Shown here piece by piece: positions 42,551 through 50,880 of a stretch of 64,000 nt of DNA. The position numbers and the translations under genes are program-made. The stretch lies in assembly GCA_036263455.1 (NCBI GenBank), contig DATAGZ010000001.1, positions 164,546 through 228,545 on the forward strand. Reading direction: 5' to 3'. Origin of the DNA: DATAGZ01 sp036263455 (GTDB taxonomy: Bacteria; Pseudomonadota; Alphaproteobacteria; Dongiales; Dongiaceae). The notes beneath the pieces are model-generated. The model was given only the letters and a program-made list of their open reading frames with translations, made no database searches and was not told the DNA's origin. Within the stretch, counting starts at the first letter, position 1, and every line of letters begins with the position of its first letter.

Positions 42551-43555
42551 TTAGTACGTGCAGGAATTGTCGGAGGTGTAGTCGTGCACCTTGATCTTTC
42601 CCGCGATGATGTCGGCCTTGGCCTTGGTGACCTCTGCCTTGATCTCAGGGGTGATCAGCTTCTGGTTATACTTGTCGAGCGCCCAATCAACGCCCTTCTC
42701 TCCCAGGCCGAACACCTGAATGCCAGGCTTCCAGGTACCGTTTTTCACTGCTTCCGCCGTGTCATAGACAGCAACGTCGACCTTCTTGACCATTGAAGTC
42801 AGCATGGTGCCCGGCTGGAGGTAGTTCTGGTTGGAATCGACGCCGATCGCGAGCTTGCCGGCATCCTTGGCTGCCTGATAGACGCCAATGCCCGTTCCGC
42901 CAGCCGCAGCATAGACGACGTCGGCACCCTGGTCGAATTGGCCCTTGGCGAGTTCACCGCCGCGGGCGGGGTCGTTCCAAGCCGCGGGCGTCGTACCCGT
43001 CATATTTTGAATGACAGACGCGTCCTTCTTCGCGTATTTCACGCCCTGCTCATATCCACAGGCGAATTTGCGGATCAGCGGGATATCCATGCCACCCACG
43101 AATCCAACTTTGCCCGATTTACTCGCGAGAGCGGCGGCAACGCCCACCAAGAACGAGCCTTCCTGCTCCTTGAATACCAGCGAGGAAATATTCGGACCCT
43201 CGACGACATCGTCGATGATCGCGAACTTCACGTTCGGAAATTCCGGCGCGACCTTCTTGAAGGTGTCTTCATTGGCAAAACCCACACCGAAAATAATCGT
43301 GCAACCCTTTTGGGCGAACTTGCGAGTCGCTTCCTCGCGGTCGGCTTCCTGCTTCACCTCGAATTCCAGCACGGACTTGATCCCGGCTTCCTTCTTGAAG
43401 CGCGTAATGCCGTTATAGGCCGCCTCGTTAAAGCTCTTGTCGAATTTGCCGCCAGCGTCATACACCATGCACGGCTTCACATCCGCAGCATGGGCCAGCG
43501 CGCCGCCCATCACCAGGGCCGCACCCGCCAAGGCCGAACGCAATACAAACTTCAT
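42551..43555 (-). CDS. BMP-family nucleoside-binding protein
   Basis: A 334-residue periplasmic binding protein of the BMP (PnrA/Med) family, which binds purine nucleosides in characterised members. Signal peptide is about residues 1-22 (SALAGAALVMGGALAHA). It retains GKFDKSFNEAAYNGI, GVGFANEDTFKKVA, and FVGGMDIPLIRKFACGY. The ATG at 43555 follows GGAGGAT. First gene of the eight-gene nucleoside operon; the divergent gene at 43740 leaves 184 bases for promoters. Confidence 0.92.
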   Translation of the reverse strand: MKFVLRSALAGAALVMGGALAHAADVKPCMVYDAGGKFDKSFNEAAYNGITRFKKEAGIKSVLEFEVKQEADREEATRKFAQKGCTIIFGVGFANEDTFKKVAPEFPNVKFAIIDDVVEGPNISSLVFKEQEGSFLVGVAAALASKSGKVGFVGGMDIPLIRKFACGYEQGVKYAKKDASVIQNMTGTTPAAWNDPARGGELAKGQFDQGADVVYAAAGGTGIGVYQAAKDAGKLAIGVDSNQNYLQPGTMLTSMVKKVDVAVYDTAEAVKNGTWKPGIQVFGLGEKGVDWALDKYNQKLITPEIKAEVTKAKADIIAGKIKVHDYTSDNSCTY

Positions 43556-43726
43556 ACCATCCTCCATAGAAACCCGGATTGATCCGAGCGGTTATGTAAA
43601 GAGAAGAACTGACGCATGCATCGCGGCCCCTCCCCCTTGCGGCGCGGATATTGCCAGACATCCCATGGGAATCAAGGGGTCTGTTCTTTAACAGGTTACT
43701 TTCATCACTTCCTGGCGGCGGAATGA

Positions 43727-43732
43727 TATAAT
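43727..43732 (+). promoter_or_regulatory. TATAAT -10 element 7 bases before an ATG
   Basis: A perfect TATAAT hexamer ends 7 bases before the ATG at 43740, with no strong Shine-Dalgarno sequence between. Transcription would start at or very close to the start codon, giving a leaderless mRNA. No good -35 at 17 bases is present. Sequence inference only. Confidence 0.35.
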
Positions 43733-43739
43733 AGTTCCG

Positions 43740-44591
43740 ATGATTCCCAGGATTTTCGATGCCGCGCTCGGGCGGCGGCGTCACGACAGAGCCTTGCGGC
43801 AGGGGCGGGTCGATTTCTTGGCGCGGGAAATTGGCGCGCGCTTGCTGGATCGGCTGGACGATATTGCACGTGCATTTCCTCGCGCAGGAGATCTGTCGGC
43901 CTTTCCGGGACTGCTTGCCAGCCTGGACGGCGGCAAGGTTGGCGACTGGACCGATTTGGGTATTGCAGTCGCATCCGATCAGGTGGAGCTGCTCACAGGC
44001 ACGGATAGGCCCTTCGATCTCATCCTCTCGAACCTGACCCTGCATCGGGTCAATGACTTACCCGGAATGCTGGCGCAGATACGCCAGGCGCTCCGGCCCG
44101 ACGGATTGTTTCTCGGTGCCTTTGTGGGCGGCGAAACCTTGCGGGAATTACGGGATTGTCTGGCTCAGGCAGAAGAAGAAATCCTTGGCGGTTTTTCGCC
44201 CCGCGTCGCGCCGATGATCCCGCTCCTCGATGCCGCCCACCTTCTCGCGCGCGCGGGGTTCGCCCTGCCGGTCGCAGATTCGGAGACCATCACCATCACA
44301 TATGGAGATTTTTTTTCGCTGCTGCGCGAGCTGCGCCTGATGGGAGAAAGCACGGCCTTGACCGAGCGGTTGCGCCGCTTCACGCCGCGGCGCTTGTTCG
44401 ATCGCGCGGGCGAGATCTATGCCCGGAAATACGCGGATGAAGGCGGAAGACTTTCCGTTACATGCGAGGTGATCTTCATCGCGGGCTGGGCGCCGGACCA
44501 ATCGCAGCAGAAACCTGCGCGCCGTGGTTCAGCCGACCTGCCGCTGTCCGCTGCCCTGGCGCTTTCATCGGCGCGCCGGCGGGGCAAGTAA
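43740..44591 (+). CDS. NDUFAF5-like methyltransferase-fold protein with a degraded AdoMet motif
   Basis: A 283-residue protein related to NDUFAF5/COQ5-type proteins: FDAALGRRRHDRALRQGRVDFLAREIGARL at the start, FDLILSNLTLHRVNDLPGMLAQIRQALRPDGLF in the middle, and GETLRELRDCLAQAEEEILGG plus SFFSLLRELRLMGES-type C-terminal motifs (written in short). In relatives, motif I is LDLGC-x-G-G; here the equivalent region reads AGDLSAFPGLLASLDGG, so the glycine-rich AdoMet loop is missing. NDUFAF5 hydroxylates an arginine on complex I assembly subunit NDUFS7. This copy may be a non-catalytic paralogue or use another cofactor. Confidence 0.75.
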   Translation: MIPRIFDAALGRRRHDRALRQGRVDFLAREIGARLLDRLDDIARAFPRAGDLSAFPGLLASLDGGKVGDWTDLGIAVASDQVELLTGTDRPFDLILSNLTLHRVNDLPGMLAQIRQALRPDGLFLGAFVGGETLRELRDCLAQAEEEILGGFSPRVAPMIPLLDAAHLLARAGFALPVADSETITITYGDFFSLLRELRLMGESTALTERLRRFTPRRLFDRAGEIYARKYADEGGRLSVTCEVIFIAGWAPDQSQQKPARRGSADLPLSAALALSSARRRGK

Positions 44592-44605
44592 ATCGTGCAA
44601 TCCGT

Positions 44606-45328
44606 TCAGCCGACGGATTCTGTCCGGAAATTTCCACCCCGTAGAATAAAGGGAATATCCAGTTCCCGTTCCTGGGGCGTTATCGCCACCCAGCTCTGGC
44701 CGGAGGGGTGCGGCCAATCGACCTGCCAGCAGCGCAGGCCATGGACAGCGCACAGCGCGGAAAAGGTTTCAGGGCGGAACCGGGTGATACCGGGATAAAC
44801 CCACGCATCTTCCGCATAATCGGCCTCGCCCGCGAAATAGGTGGCGAGAAAAATCGATCTGCCATGCATGACCTTCGCAGCCTCGCCCAGGCAGCGGTCG
44901 ATTTGACCCCGGCTGGCGTGGCTGAAGATGGATTGCGCCATCAGGTAATCAAAGCGTCGCTGAAACTTCGTCAGGGTAAAATTCCCGTCGTGAAGAAAAG
45001 TCGGCCGCTTGCGCTCGATGTAATCGCTGCCAAAATGGACCTGCAAGCCTTCCGTGATCGCCCAGGCGTGCTCATCGGGTTCCATGCCGCAATAGCCGCC
45101 AGCCTCGAGATAAAGGATGGCGAAGCGGCCGCCGCGCAGGGAACCGCAGCCGATATCGAGCAAGCTTGAGGTTTCGCGCATGCCAAACATCGTCAACAGC
45201 TGAAACTGCAGAGCCCCCACGACATCGTAATAATCGGCCCGGCCGACCCAAGCCCGATAATGCTTGCTTCCGATCTGCGGAACTGCGCCAGATATGTTTT
45301 TTTCTTGATCACGAGGTTCGGATTGCAT
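44606..45328 (-). CDS. Class I SAM-dependent methyltransferase
   Basis: A 240-residue protein with a full motif I, SLLDIGCGSLRGGRF near residue 57, followed by YCGMEPDEHAW, and an aromatic-rich second half (FAGEADYAEDAWVYPGITRF). The substrate is not evident; SLLDIGCGSLRGG followed by EPDEHA is seen in uncharacterised polysaccharide/lipid-associated methyltransferases. The start at 45328 is plausible but upstream of the conserved core by ~30 residues. It converges with the NDUFAF5-like gene (14 bases between stops). Confidence 0.82.
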   Translation of the reverse strand: MQSEPRDQEKNISGAVPQIGSKHYRAWVGRADYYDVVGALQFQLLTMFGMRETSSLLDIGCGSLRGGRFAILYLEAGGYCGMEPDEHAWAITEGLQVHFGSDYIERKRPTFLHDGNFTLTKFQRRFDYLMAQSIFSHASRGQIDRCLGEAAKVMHGRSIFLATYFAGEADYAEDAWVYPGITRFRPETFSALCAVHGLRCWQVDWPHPSGQSWVAITPQERELDIPFILRGGNFRTESVG

Positions 45329-45388
45329 GGGACTGCTATAGCAGTCGGCGTCCTAGGTGCCAAGCAGACGAGCAAAGACCCATGTCCT

Positions 45389-45799
45389 TCAAAGAAGATC
45401 GATCAGCATCGGGATAAGCGGCCGATCTGCATCGGGCATCTCATACTTTCCCAAGTCTATCGGCCGAACCCAAGCCAAGCGATCATGGGCGTGCGCGGTC
45501 ACCGTGCCCCTCCAGCGCCGGCAAACATAGAGCAGCATAAGGAGATGGAAATTCGCATAAGCGTGCGAGGCGAACGTCAGAGGGGCTAGGCAGCTTGCCG
45601 CCACATCGATGATGAGTTCTTCCTTGAGCTCCCGGATGAGCGCATCCTCGGGTGTTTCGCCCATCTGGATCTTGCCGCCGGGGAATTCCCACAGACCGGC
45701 CATCGCCCCGCCCTCGGGACGGCGGCCGATGAGCACACGGCCATCGGCGTCGATGAGCGCCACGGCACTAACAAGGGTCAGAGATAACGAAGATTGCAT
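45389..45799 (-). CDS. mutT: MutT-type Nudix pyrophosphohydrolase
   Basis: A 136-residue Nudix protein of MutT size with an intact Nudix box, seen as GGKIQMGETP then ALIRELKEELII (about residues 43-66; G, E and REL-EE residues in the right register). The N-terminal strand VALIDADGRVLIGRRPEG is typical. MutT hydrolyses 8-oxo-dGTP to prevent A:T to C:G changes. It is followed on the same strand at the 45807 end by tRNA-Val upstream, and no close operon partner is seen. Confidence 0.88.
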   Translation of the reverse strand: MQSSLSLTLVSAVALIDADGRVLIGRRPEGGAMAGLWEFPGGKIQMGETPEDALIRELKEELIIDVAASCLAPLTFASHAYANFHLLMLLYVCRRWRGTVTAHAHDRLAWVRPIDLGKYEMPDADRPLIPMLIDLL

Positions 45800-45806
45800 G
45801 AGGAAT

Positions 45807-45881
<75 letters not shown>

Positions 45882-45885
45882 GATA

Positions 45886-45919
45886 ATCATAAACAAACGG
45901 CCGCCTCAAGAGGCGGCCG
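45886..45919 (-). terminator. Rho-independent terminator after hup
   Basis: CGGCCGCCT (45898-45906) pairs perfectly with AGGCGGCCG (45911-45919) around CAAG, followed on the minus strand by GTTTGTTTATG, 24 bases past the hup stop. It should stop transcription before tRNA-Val. Confidence 0.8.
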
Positions 45920-45943
45920 CTGCGCAACGCCATTTTCGGCGCT

Positions 45944-46216
45944 TTAATTCACTGCGTCCTTCAAGCCCTTGCCCGACTTGAACTTGGGCAGCTTGGAAGC
46001 CGGAATCTTGATTTCTTCGCCGGTGCGCGGATTGCGGCCGACACCAGCCTTGCGCTTGGCAACATGGAAGGTGCCGAAACCTACCAGGCGCACTTCCTGA
46101 TTCTTTTTGAGCGCCTTGGTAATTGATTCGAATACGGCATCGACCGCGCGCGAGGCATCGGTTTTCGACAGGCCGGTTTCGTCGGCTACTGAGGCAATCA
46201 GTTCAATCTTATTCAC
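45944..46216 (-). CDS. DNA-binding protein HU
   Basis: A 90-residue HU protein, the family standard length: MNKIELIASVADETGLSKTDA, KALKKNQEVRLVGFGTF and the DNA-binding beta arm with RNPRTGEEIKIPASK, including the Pro that intercalates DNA. The start is a GTG at 46216 with GGAAGGGG upstream, an unusual start codon for such an abundant protein, but the only one that gives the complete MNKIEL terminus. It has its own promoter and terminator. Confidence 0.95.
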   Translation of the reverse strand: MNKIELIASVADETGLSKTDASRAVDAVFESITKALKKNQEVRLVGFGTFHVAKRKAGVGRNPRTGEEIKIPASKLPKFKSGKGLKDAVN

Positions 46217-46270
46217 GTGGAATCCCCTTCCGGTTTTGCTGCAACGAATCGATGGAATCGATCGTTGCGG

Positions 46271-46300
46271 ATTGTAAGGTCATAAACGCGATTCCGTCAA
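46271..46300 (-). promoter_or_regulatory. Candidate sigma-70 promoter of hup
   Basis: Minus strand TTGACG (46295-46300), 18-base spacer, TACAAT (46271-46276), 55 bases before the GTG start. Good match to the housekeeping consensus. An imperfect palindrome with ATCGATTCCATCGATT follows in the leader. Confidence 0.5.
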
Positions 46301-46383
46301 CGGGCGCGAGCGAATTTTAATCGCTCGATGCCCCTAAAATCCGCAGAATCTCGCCACCCGCATAGGCTAGTAGTCGCCCCTTG

Positions 46384-48795
46384 TCAATGGGTGATGAGGC
46401 CGCGTTTCGTATCTTCATCCTTCTGCGCGGGTGCCACGATTTCCTCAGGATCGATCCAGGTGATCGGCGTGAGCGGCTGCGTCAAGGCGTTCTTGAGCAC
46501 CTCATCCACGTTCTTGACCGGAATGATCGACAAGCCCGATTTGACGTTTTCGGGAATGTCGGCGAGATCCTTTTCATTGTCCTGAGGTATCAGAACCGTC
46601 TTAATCCCCGCGCGCAGCGCAGCCAGAAGTTTCTCCTTCAGCCCACCAATGGGCAGGACGCGTCCGCGCAGGGTCACTTCGCCCGTCATCGCGACGTCGC
46701 GGCGCACCGGGATACTCGTCAACACCGAGACAATGGTCGTGACCATTCCCACACCCGCTGAAGGACCGTCCTTGGGCGTTGCCCCCTCGGGCACGTGCAC
46801 GTGAATGTCCTTCTTGCTGAAAATGGTGGGCTTTATGCCAAAATCCAGCGAACGCGACTTTACGTAAGACTCGGCCGCCTGAATCGACTCCCGCATAACA
46901 TCGCCGAGCTTTCCCGTCGTGACGATCTTACCCTTGCCGGGGACCGTGACCGCTTCGATGGTGAGAATATCCCCACCTACCTCAGTCCAGGCCAGACCGG
47001 TCGTAACGCCGATCATGTCCTGCGCCTCGGCCTGGCCGTAGCGGAATTTACGCACGCCGCCATATTTAGCGAGATTTTCGCTGGTGACGGTGACCTGCTT
47101 GACCTTCTGCATGGCGATTTCCTTGACCGCCTTGCGCGCGAGGTTGGCAAGCTCGCGCTCGAGATTTCGCACACCGGCTTCGCGGGTATAGTAGCGCACC
47201 AGATCCCTGATAACGTCTTCGCCGACCGGCCATTCTTCCTCGCTCAAGCCATGATCCTTGCGCAGCTTGGGAAGCAGGTGGCGCTTGGCGATCTCGATCT
47301 TTTCGTCCTCGGTATAGCCGGGAAGGCGTATGATTTCCATGCGGTCCAGCAACGGCTGGGGCATGTTCAAGGTGTTGGCCGTCGTGATGAACATCACGTC
47401 CGACAGATCATAATCGACCTCGAGATAATGATCGTTGAACGAGACGTTCTGCTCGGGGTCGAGCACTTCGAGCAACGCGGAAGACGGATCACCGCGCCAA
47501 TCCTGCCCAAGCTTATCCACCTCGTCCAAGAGGAAAAGCGGATTGGTCGCCTTGGCTTTTTTCATGGCCTGGATGACCTTGCCCGGCATCGAGCCGATAT
47601 AGGTGCGGCGATGGCCACGAATCTCGGCCTCGTCGCGCACGCCGCCCAGGGAGATGCGCACGAAATTGCGCCCCGTGGCGCTCGCGATCGACCGGCCGAG
47701 CGAAGTCTTGCCGACGCCGGGCGGGCCGACGAGGCAAAGGATCGACCCCTTGACCTTCTTCTGGCGCTGCTGCACGGCCAGGAATTCCAGGATGCGCTCC
47801 TTGACCTTCTCAAGGCCGTAATGATCGTCATTGAGAATTTTTTCCGCAAGCGCCAGATCGTGCTTGAGCTTGCTGGGCTTGTTCCAGGGAATATTCAGCA
47901 GCCAATCGAGGTAATTCCGGACCACCGTCGCCTCGGCGGACATCGGCGACATGGCGCGGAGCTTCTTGACCTCGGCCATCGCTTTTTCATTCGCTTCCTT
48001 GCTGAGCTTGGTCTTCTTGATCCGCTCCTCGAGCTCGGCGACTTCGTCCTTGCCTTCTTCGTTTTCGCCGAGCTCGCGCTGAATGGCCTTCATCTGCTCG
48101 TTGAGATAATATTCGCGCTGGGTCTTCTCCATCTGGCGCTTGACCCGACTGCGAATGCGCTTTTCGACCTGCAGGACACCAATCTCGCTTTCCATAAAGG
48201 CGTAGACCCGCTCCAGCCGTTCGGCGACGCCGGCGATCTCTAGCAATTCCTGCTTATCGGGGATCTTCAGCGCCAGATGCGAGGCAACCGTGTCGGCGAG
48301 TTTCGCCGGATCCTCGATCTGGTTGATGGAGACCAGCACCTCGGGCGGGATCTTCTTGTTGAGTTTGATATATTGCTCGAATTGCGACAGGACGGAACGC
48401 GCCAGGCCTTCAAGCTCGCGTCCGGCTTCGGCCTTTTCATCCAGTAACTCCGCCGAGGCCACGAAAAAGTCAGGATTCTCGATAAACTGATCCACCTTGG
48501 CGCGCGACAACCCCTCGACCAGGACCTTCACGGTTCCATCGGGCAATTTAAGCAGCTGAAGCACCTGCCCCAGGGTTCCCATCGTATAGAGATCCTTGGT
48601 GGTTGGGTCGTCCAGCGCCGCGTTCTTCTGGGCAAGAAGGAGAATCTGCTTGTCCTCCTTCATGACATCCTCAAGCGCGCGTACCGACTTCTCGCGGCCC
48701 ACAAAAAGGGGCACGATCATATGCGGGAAAACGACGATATCGCGGAGCGGGAGCACCGGATAAAAATTGGGCTTGTCCTTGGTCGAAATAGTCAT
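46384..48795 (-). CDS. lon: ATP-dependent protease Lon
   Basis: An 803-residue Lon protease. N-terminal substrate-binding domain begins NFYPVLPLRDIVVFPHMIVP; AAA+ Walker A GPPGVGKTS near residue 356 and Walker B PLFLLDEVDK; the C-terminal Ser/Lys catalytic dyad is in KDGPSAGVGM (Ser) and GGLKEKLLAALRAG (Lys). It degrades damaged and regulatory proteins in the cytoplasm. The gene follows clpX by 59 bases, where a heat-shock-type promoter is seen. Complete, normal length. Confidence 0.97.
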   Translation of the reverse strand: MTISTKDKPNFYPVLPLRDIVVFPHMIVPLFVGREKSVRALEDVMKEDKQILLLAQKNAALDDPTTKDLYTMGTLGQVLQLLKLPDGTVKVLVEGLSRAKVDQFIENPDFFVASAELLDEKAEAGRELEGLARSVLSQFEQYIKLNKKIPPEVLVSINQIEDPAKLADTVASHLALKIPDKQELLEIAGVAERLERVYAFMESEIGVLQVEKRIRSRVKRQMEKTQREYYLNEQMKAIQRELGENEEGKDEVAELEERIKKTKLSKEANEKAMAEVKKLRAMSPMSAEATVVRNYLDWLLNIPWNKPSKLKHDLALAEKILNDDHYGLEKVKERILEFLAVQQRQKKVKGSILCLVGPPGVGKTSLGRSIASATGRNFVRISLGGVRDEAEIRGHRRTYIGSMPGKVIQAMKKAKATNPLFLLDEVDKLGQDWRGDPSSALLEVLDPEQNVSFNDHYLEVDYDLSDVMFITTANTLNMPQPLLDRMEIIRLPGYTEDEKIEIAKRHLLPKLRKDHGLSEEEWPVGEDVIRDLVRYYTREAGVRNLERELANLARKAVKEIAMQKVKQVTVTSENLAKYGGVRKFRYGQAEAQDMIGVTTGLAWTEVGGDILTIEAVTVPGKGKIVTTGKLGDVMRESIQAAESYVKSRSLDFGIKPTIFSKKDIHVHVPEGATPKDGPSAGVGMVTTIVSVLTSIPVRRDVAMTGEVTLRGRVLPIGGLKEKLLAALRAGIKTVLIPQDNEKDLADIPENVKSGLSIIPVKNVDEVLKNALTQPLTPITWIDPEEIVAPAQKDEDTKRGLITH

Positions 48796-48831
48796 GGCAT
48801 TCCCTTCCGCCGCGATGGCGCGGCCCTACTC

Positions 48832-48859
48832 ATATGGGGGTTGCGCGCCGTTTATCAAG
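48832..48859 (-). promoter_or_regulatory. Candidate RpoH (heat-shock) promoter of lon
   Basis: Minus strand CTTGATA (48853-48859), 13-base spacer, CCCCATAT (48832-48839), 37 bases before the lon ATG and with its -35 overlapping the clpX stop. It is close to the RpoH consensus CTTGAAA with a 13-base spacer and CCCCATnT. Regulation is inferred from the match. Confidence 0.6.
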
Positions 48860-50126
48860 CCGGCCCGGCGCTGGCCTCGTTACGGCGCTCTGTATAGATA
48901 AAGAGGGGTTTGGCCTTGCCCTCGACCACCTCCTTGGAGATGACAATGCTCTCGACATTGGAAAGAGAAGGTAGATCGAACATCGGCTCGAGCAGGATGC
49001 TCTCCATGATCGATCGCAGTCCGCGCGCGCCCGTTTTGCGGGCAATGGCCTTGCGGGCGACGGCGGTGAGCGCATCCTCGGTGAAGTCCAACCGGACGTC
49101 TTCCATTTCGAAGAGACGCTGGTACTGCTTGAGCAAGGCGTTCTTGGGCTGGGTCAAAATCTGGATGAGCGCGGCTTCGTCAAGGTCGGCCAGCGTCGCG
49201 ACAACTGGCAGCCGGCCAACGAATTCCGGGATCAGCCCGAACTTGAGCAAGTCCTCCGGCTCGATTTCGCGGAGGAGTTCGCCCGTGCCGCGATCCTCGG
49301 CCGCGCGAACGTCGGCATTGAAGCCGATCGCAGACCCTCCACGCCCGCGCTGGGCGATGATCTTCTCGAGCCCGGCGAAGGCACCACCACAGATAAACAG
49401 AATATTGGTCGTGTCCACCTGCAGGAATTCCTGCTGAGGATGCTTGCGCCCGCCTTGCGGCGGCACCGATGCGATCGTGCCTTCCATGATCTTGAGCAGG
49501 GCCTGCTGCACGCCTTCCCCGGAAACGTCGCGGGTGATCGAAGGATTGTCCGATTTGCGGCTGATCTTATCGACCTCGTCGATATAGACAATGCCGCGCT
49601 GAGCGCGCTCGACATTGTAATCGGCCGATTGCAGCAGCTTAAGGATGATATTTTCAACATCCTCGCCGACATAGCCCGCCTCGGTGAGCGTGGTGGCGTC
49701 CGCCATGGTGAAAGGGACATCAATGATTCGCGCAAGGGTCTGAGCCAAAAGAGTCTTGCCACAGCCCGTCGGACCGATCAACAGGATGTTGGATTTTTGC
49801 AGCTCGACATCCGCGTTCTTACTGGCATTGGCAAGGCGCTTGTAATGGTTGTGCACGGCAACCGAGAGGACGCGCTTGGCGTGGTCCTGGCCGATGACAT
49901 AATCATCCAGCACCTTGCAGATATCGCGGGGGCTCGGAACGCCGTCGCGGGATTTGACGAGGGTCGTCTTATGTTCCTCGCGGATGATGTCCATGCACAG
50001 TTCGACGCATTCGTCGCAGATGAACACTGTCGGGCCCGCGATGAGCTTGCGTACTTCATGCTGGCTCTTGCCGCAGAAGGAGCAATAAAGCGTGTTTTTA
50101 CTGTCGCCGGCGCTGGTCTTGTTCAT
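48855..50126 (-). CDS. clpX: ATP-dependent Clp protease ATPase subunit ClpX
   Basis: A 423-residue AAA+ unfoldase. N-terminal zinc-binding domain with C-x2-C (CSFCGKSQHEV) and CDECVELC (four Cys), Walker A GPTGCGKTLLAQTLA near residue 120, Walker B IVYIDEVDKI, and the RGRGGSAIGFNADV pore/loop region (close to the GYVG and RKH loops seen as AGYVGEDVE and GGRKHPQQEF). It unfolds substrates for ClpP. ATG 50126 follows GGGAGAGGACGG. It lies 85 bases behind clpP. Confidence 0.97.
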   Translation of the reverse strand: MNKTSAGDSKNTLYCSFCGKSQHEVRKLIAGPTVFICDECVELCMDIIREEHKTTLVKSRDGVPSPRDICKVLDDYVIGQDHAKRVLSVAVHNHYKRLANASKNADVELQKSNILLIGPTGCGKTLLAQTLARIIDVPFTMADATTLTEAGYVGEDVENIILKLLQSADYNVERAQRGIVYIDEVDKISRKSDNPSITRDVSGEGVQQALLKIMEGTIASVPPQGGRKHPQQEFLQVDTTNILFICGGAFAGLEKIIAQRGRGGSAIGFNADVRAAEDRGTGELLREIEPEDLLKFGLIPEFVGRLPVVATLADLDEAALIQILTQPKNALLKQYQRLFEMEDVRLDFTEDALTAVARKAIARKTGARGLRSIMESILLEPMFDLPSLSNVESIVISKEVVEGKAKPLFIYTERRNEASAGPA

Positions 50127-50211
50127 CCCGTCCTCTCCCAAAGAATAGCATAGCTCCTGCCCTTTGTAACCCCCGCGCGGAGACCCTCAACTTTCCTATA
50201 CCCCGATTTGG

Positions 50212-50871
50212 TTAAGGGTTTTTGTCAGCCGAGGGCTTGGTTGGGTCGTCCAAACGGGAACGCTCGATAACCACTTCGTCGATGAGCCCGAACTCCTTCG
50301 CCTCCTCAGGCGAAAGGAAGCGGTCCCTCTCCATCGATTCCTCGATTTTCTTGATTTCTTGCCCGGTGTGCCGCGCATAGATTTCATTAAGCCGCTTGCG
50401 GGTCCGTAAGATCTCACGCGCATGGATCTCGATATCGGTCGCCTGGCCCTGAAACCCACCAGAAGGTTGATGAATCATAATATTGGAATGCGGGAGACTG
50501 AAGCGCTTGCCCTTGGCGCCCGCCGTCAAGAGCAGCGAGCCCATCGACGCCGCCATGCCCGTGCATACGGTCGATATCTGCGGGCGGATGTATTGCATCG
50601 TATCGTACATGGCCAGACCGGAAGTTACCTGGCCGCCTGGGGAATTGATGTAAACGGCGATTTCCTTATTGGGGTTCTCCGATTCCAAAAAAAGAAGCTG
50701 GGCGCAGACCAGGCTCGCCATTCCGTCATTGACGGGTCCGACGATAAAGATGATCCGTTCCTTGAGCAGGCGCGAATAAATGTCATAGGCGCGCTCGCCG
50801 CGGTTGGTCTGCTCGATGACCATCGGCACCAAGAGATTGCTGTAAAGATCGATAGGGTCTCTGTCGCGCAT
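50212..50871 (-). CDS. clpP: ATP-dependent Clp protease proteolytic subunit ClpP
   Basis: A 219-residue serine protease with the catalytic Ser in TGMAASMGSLLL and His in IMIHQPSGG and the later Asp in the family context. The opening LVPMVIEQTNRGERAYDIYSRLLKERI is typical of alphaproteobacterial ClpP. The C-terminal tail after DEVVIERSRLDDPTK is slightly extended. It follows tig by 9 bases and precedes clpX by 85, the usual order. Confidence 0.97.
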   Translation of the reverse strand: MRDRDPIDLYSNLLVPMVIEQTNRGERAYDIYSRLLKERIIFIVGPVNDGMASLVCAQLLFLESENPNKEIAVYINSPGGQVTSGLAMYDTMQYIRPQISTVCTGMAASMGSLLLTAGAKGKRFSLPHSNIMIHQPSGGFQGQATDIEIHAREILRTRKRLNEIYARHTGQEIKKIEESMERDRFLSPEEAKEFGLIDEVVIERSRLDDPTKPSADKNP

Positions 50872-50880
50872 GGCTTGCCG

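Noticed and set aside
46795..48243. Long frame on the plus strand across lon
   Set aside because: It is the antisense shadow of the well-conserved lon gene in GC-rich DNA.
50127..50211. Independent clpX promoter with TTGAGG-N16-TACAAA
   Set aside because: Spacing and -35 match are only fair; not listed as a feature, although it could add to clpPX expression.
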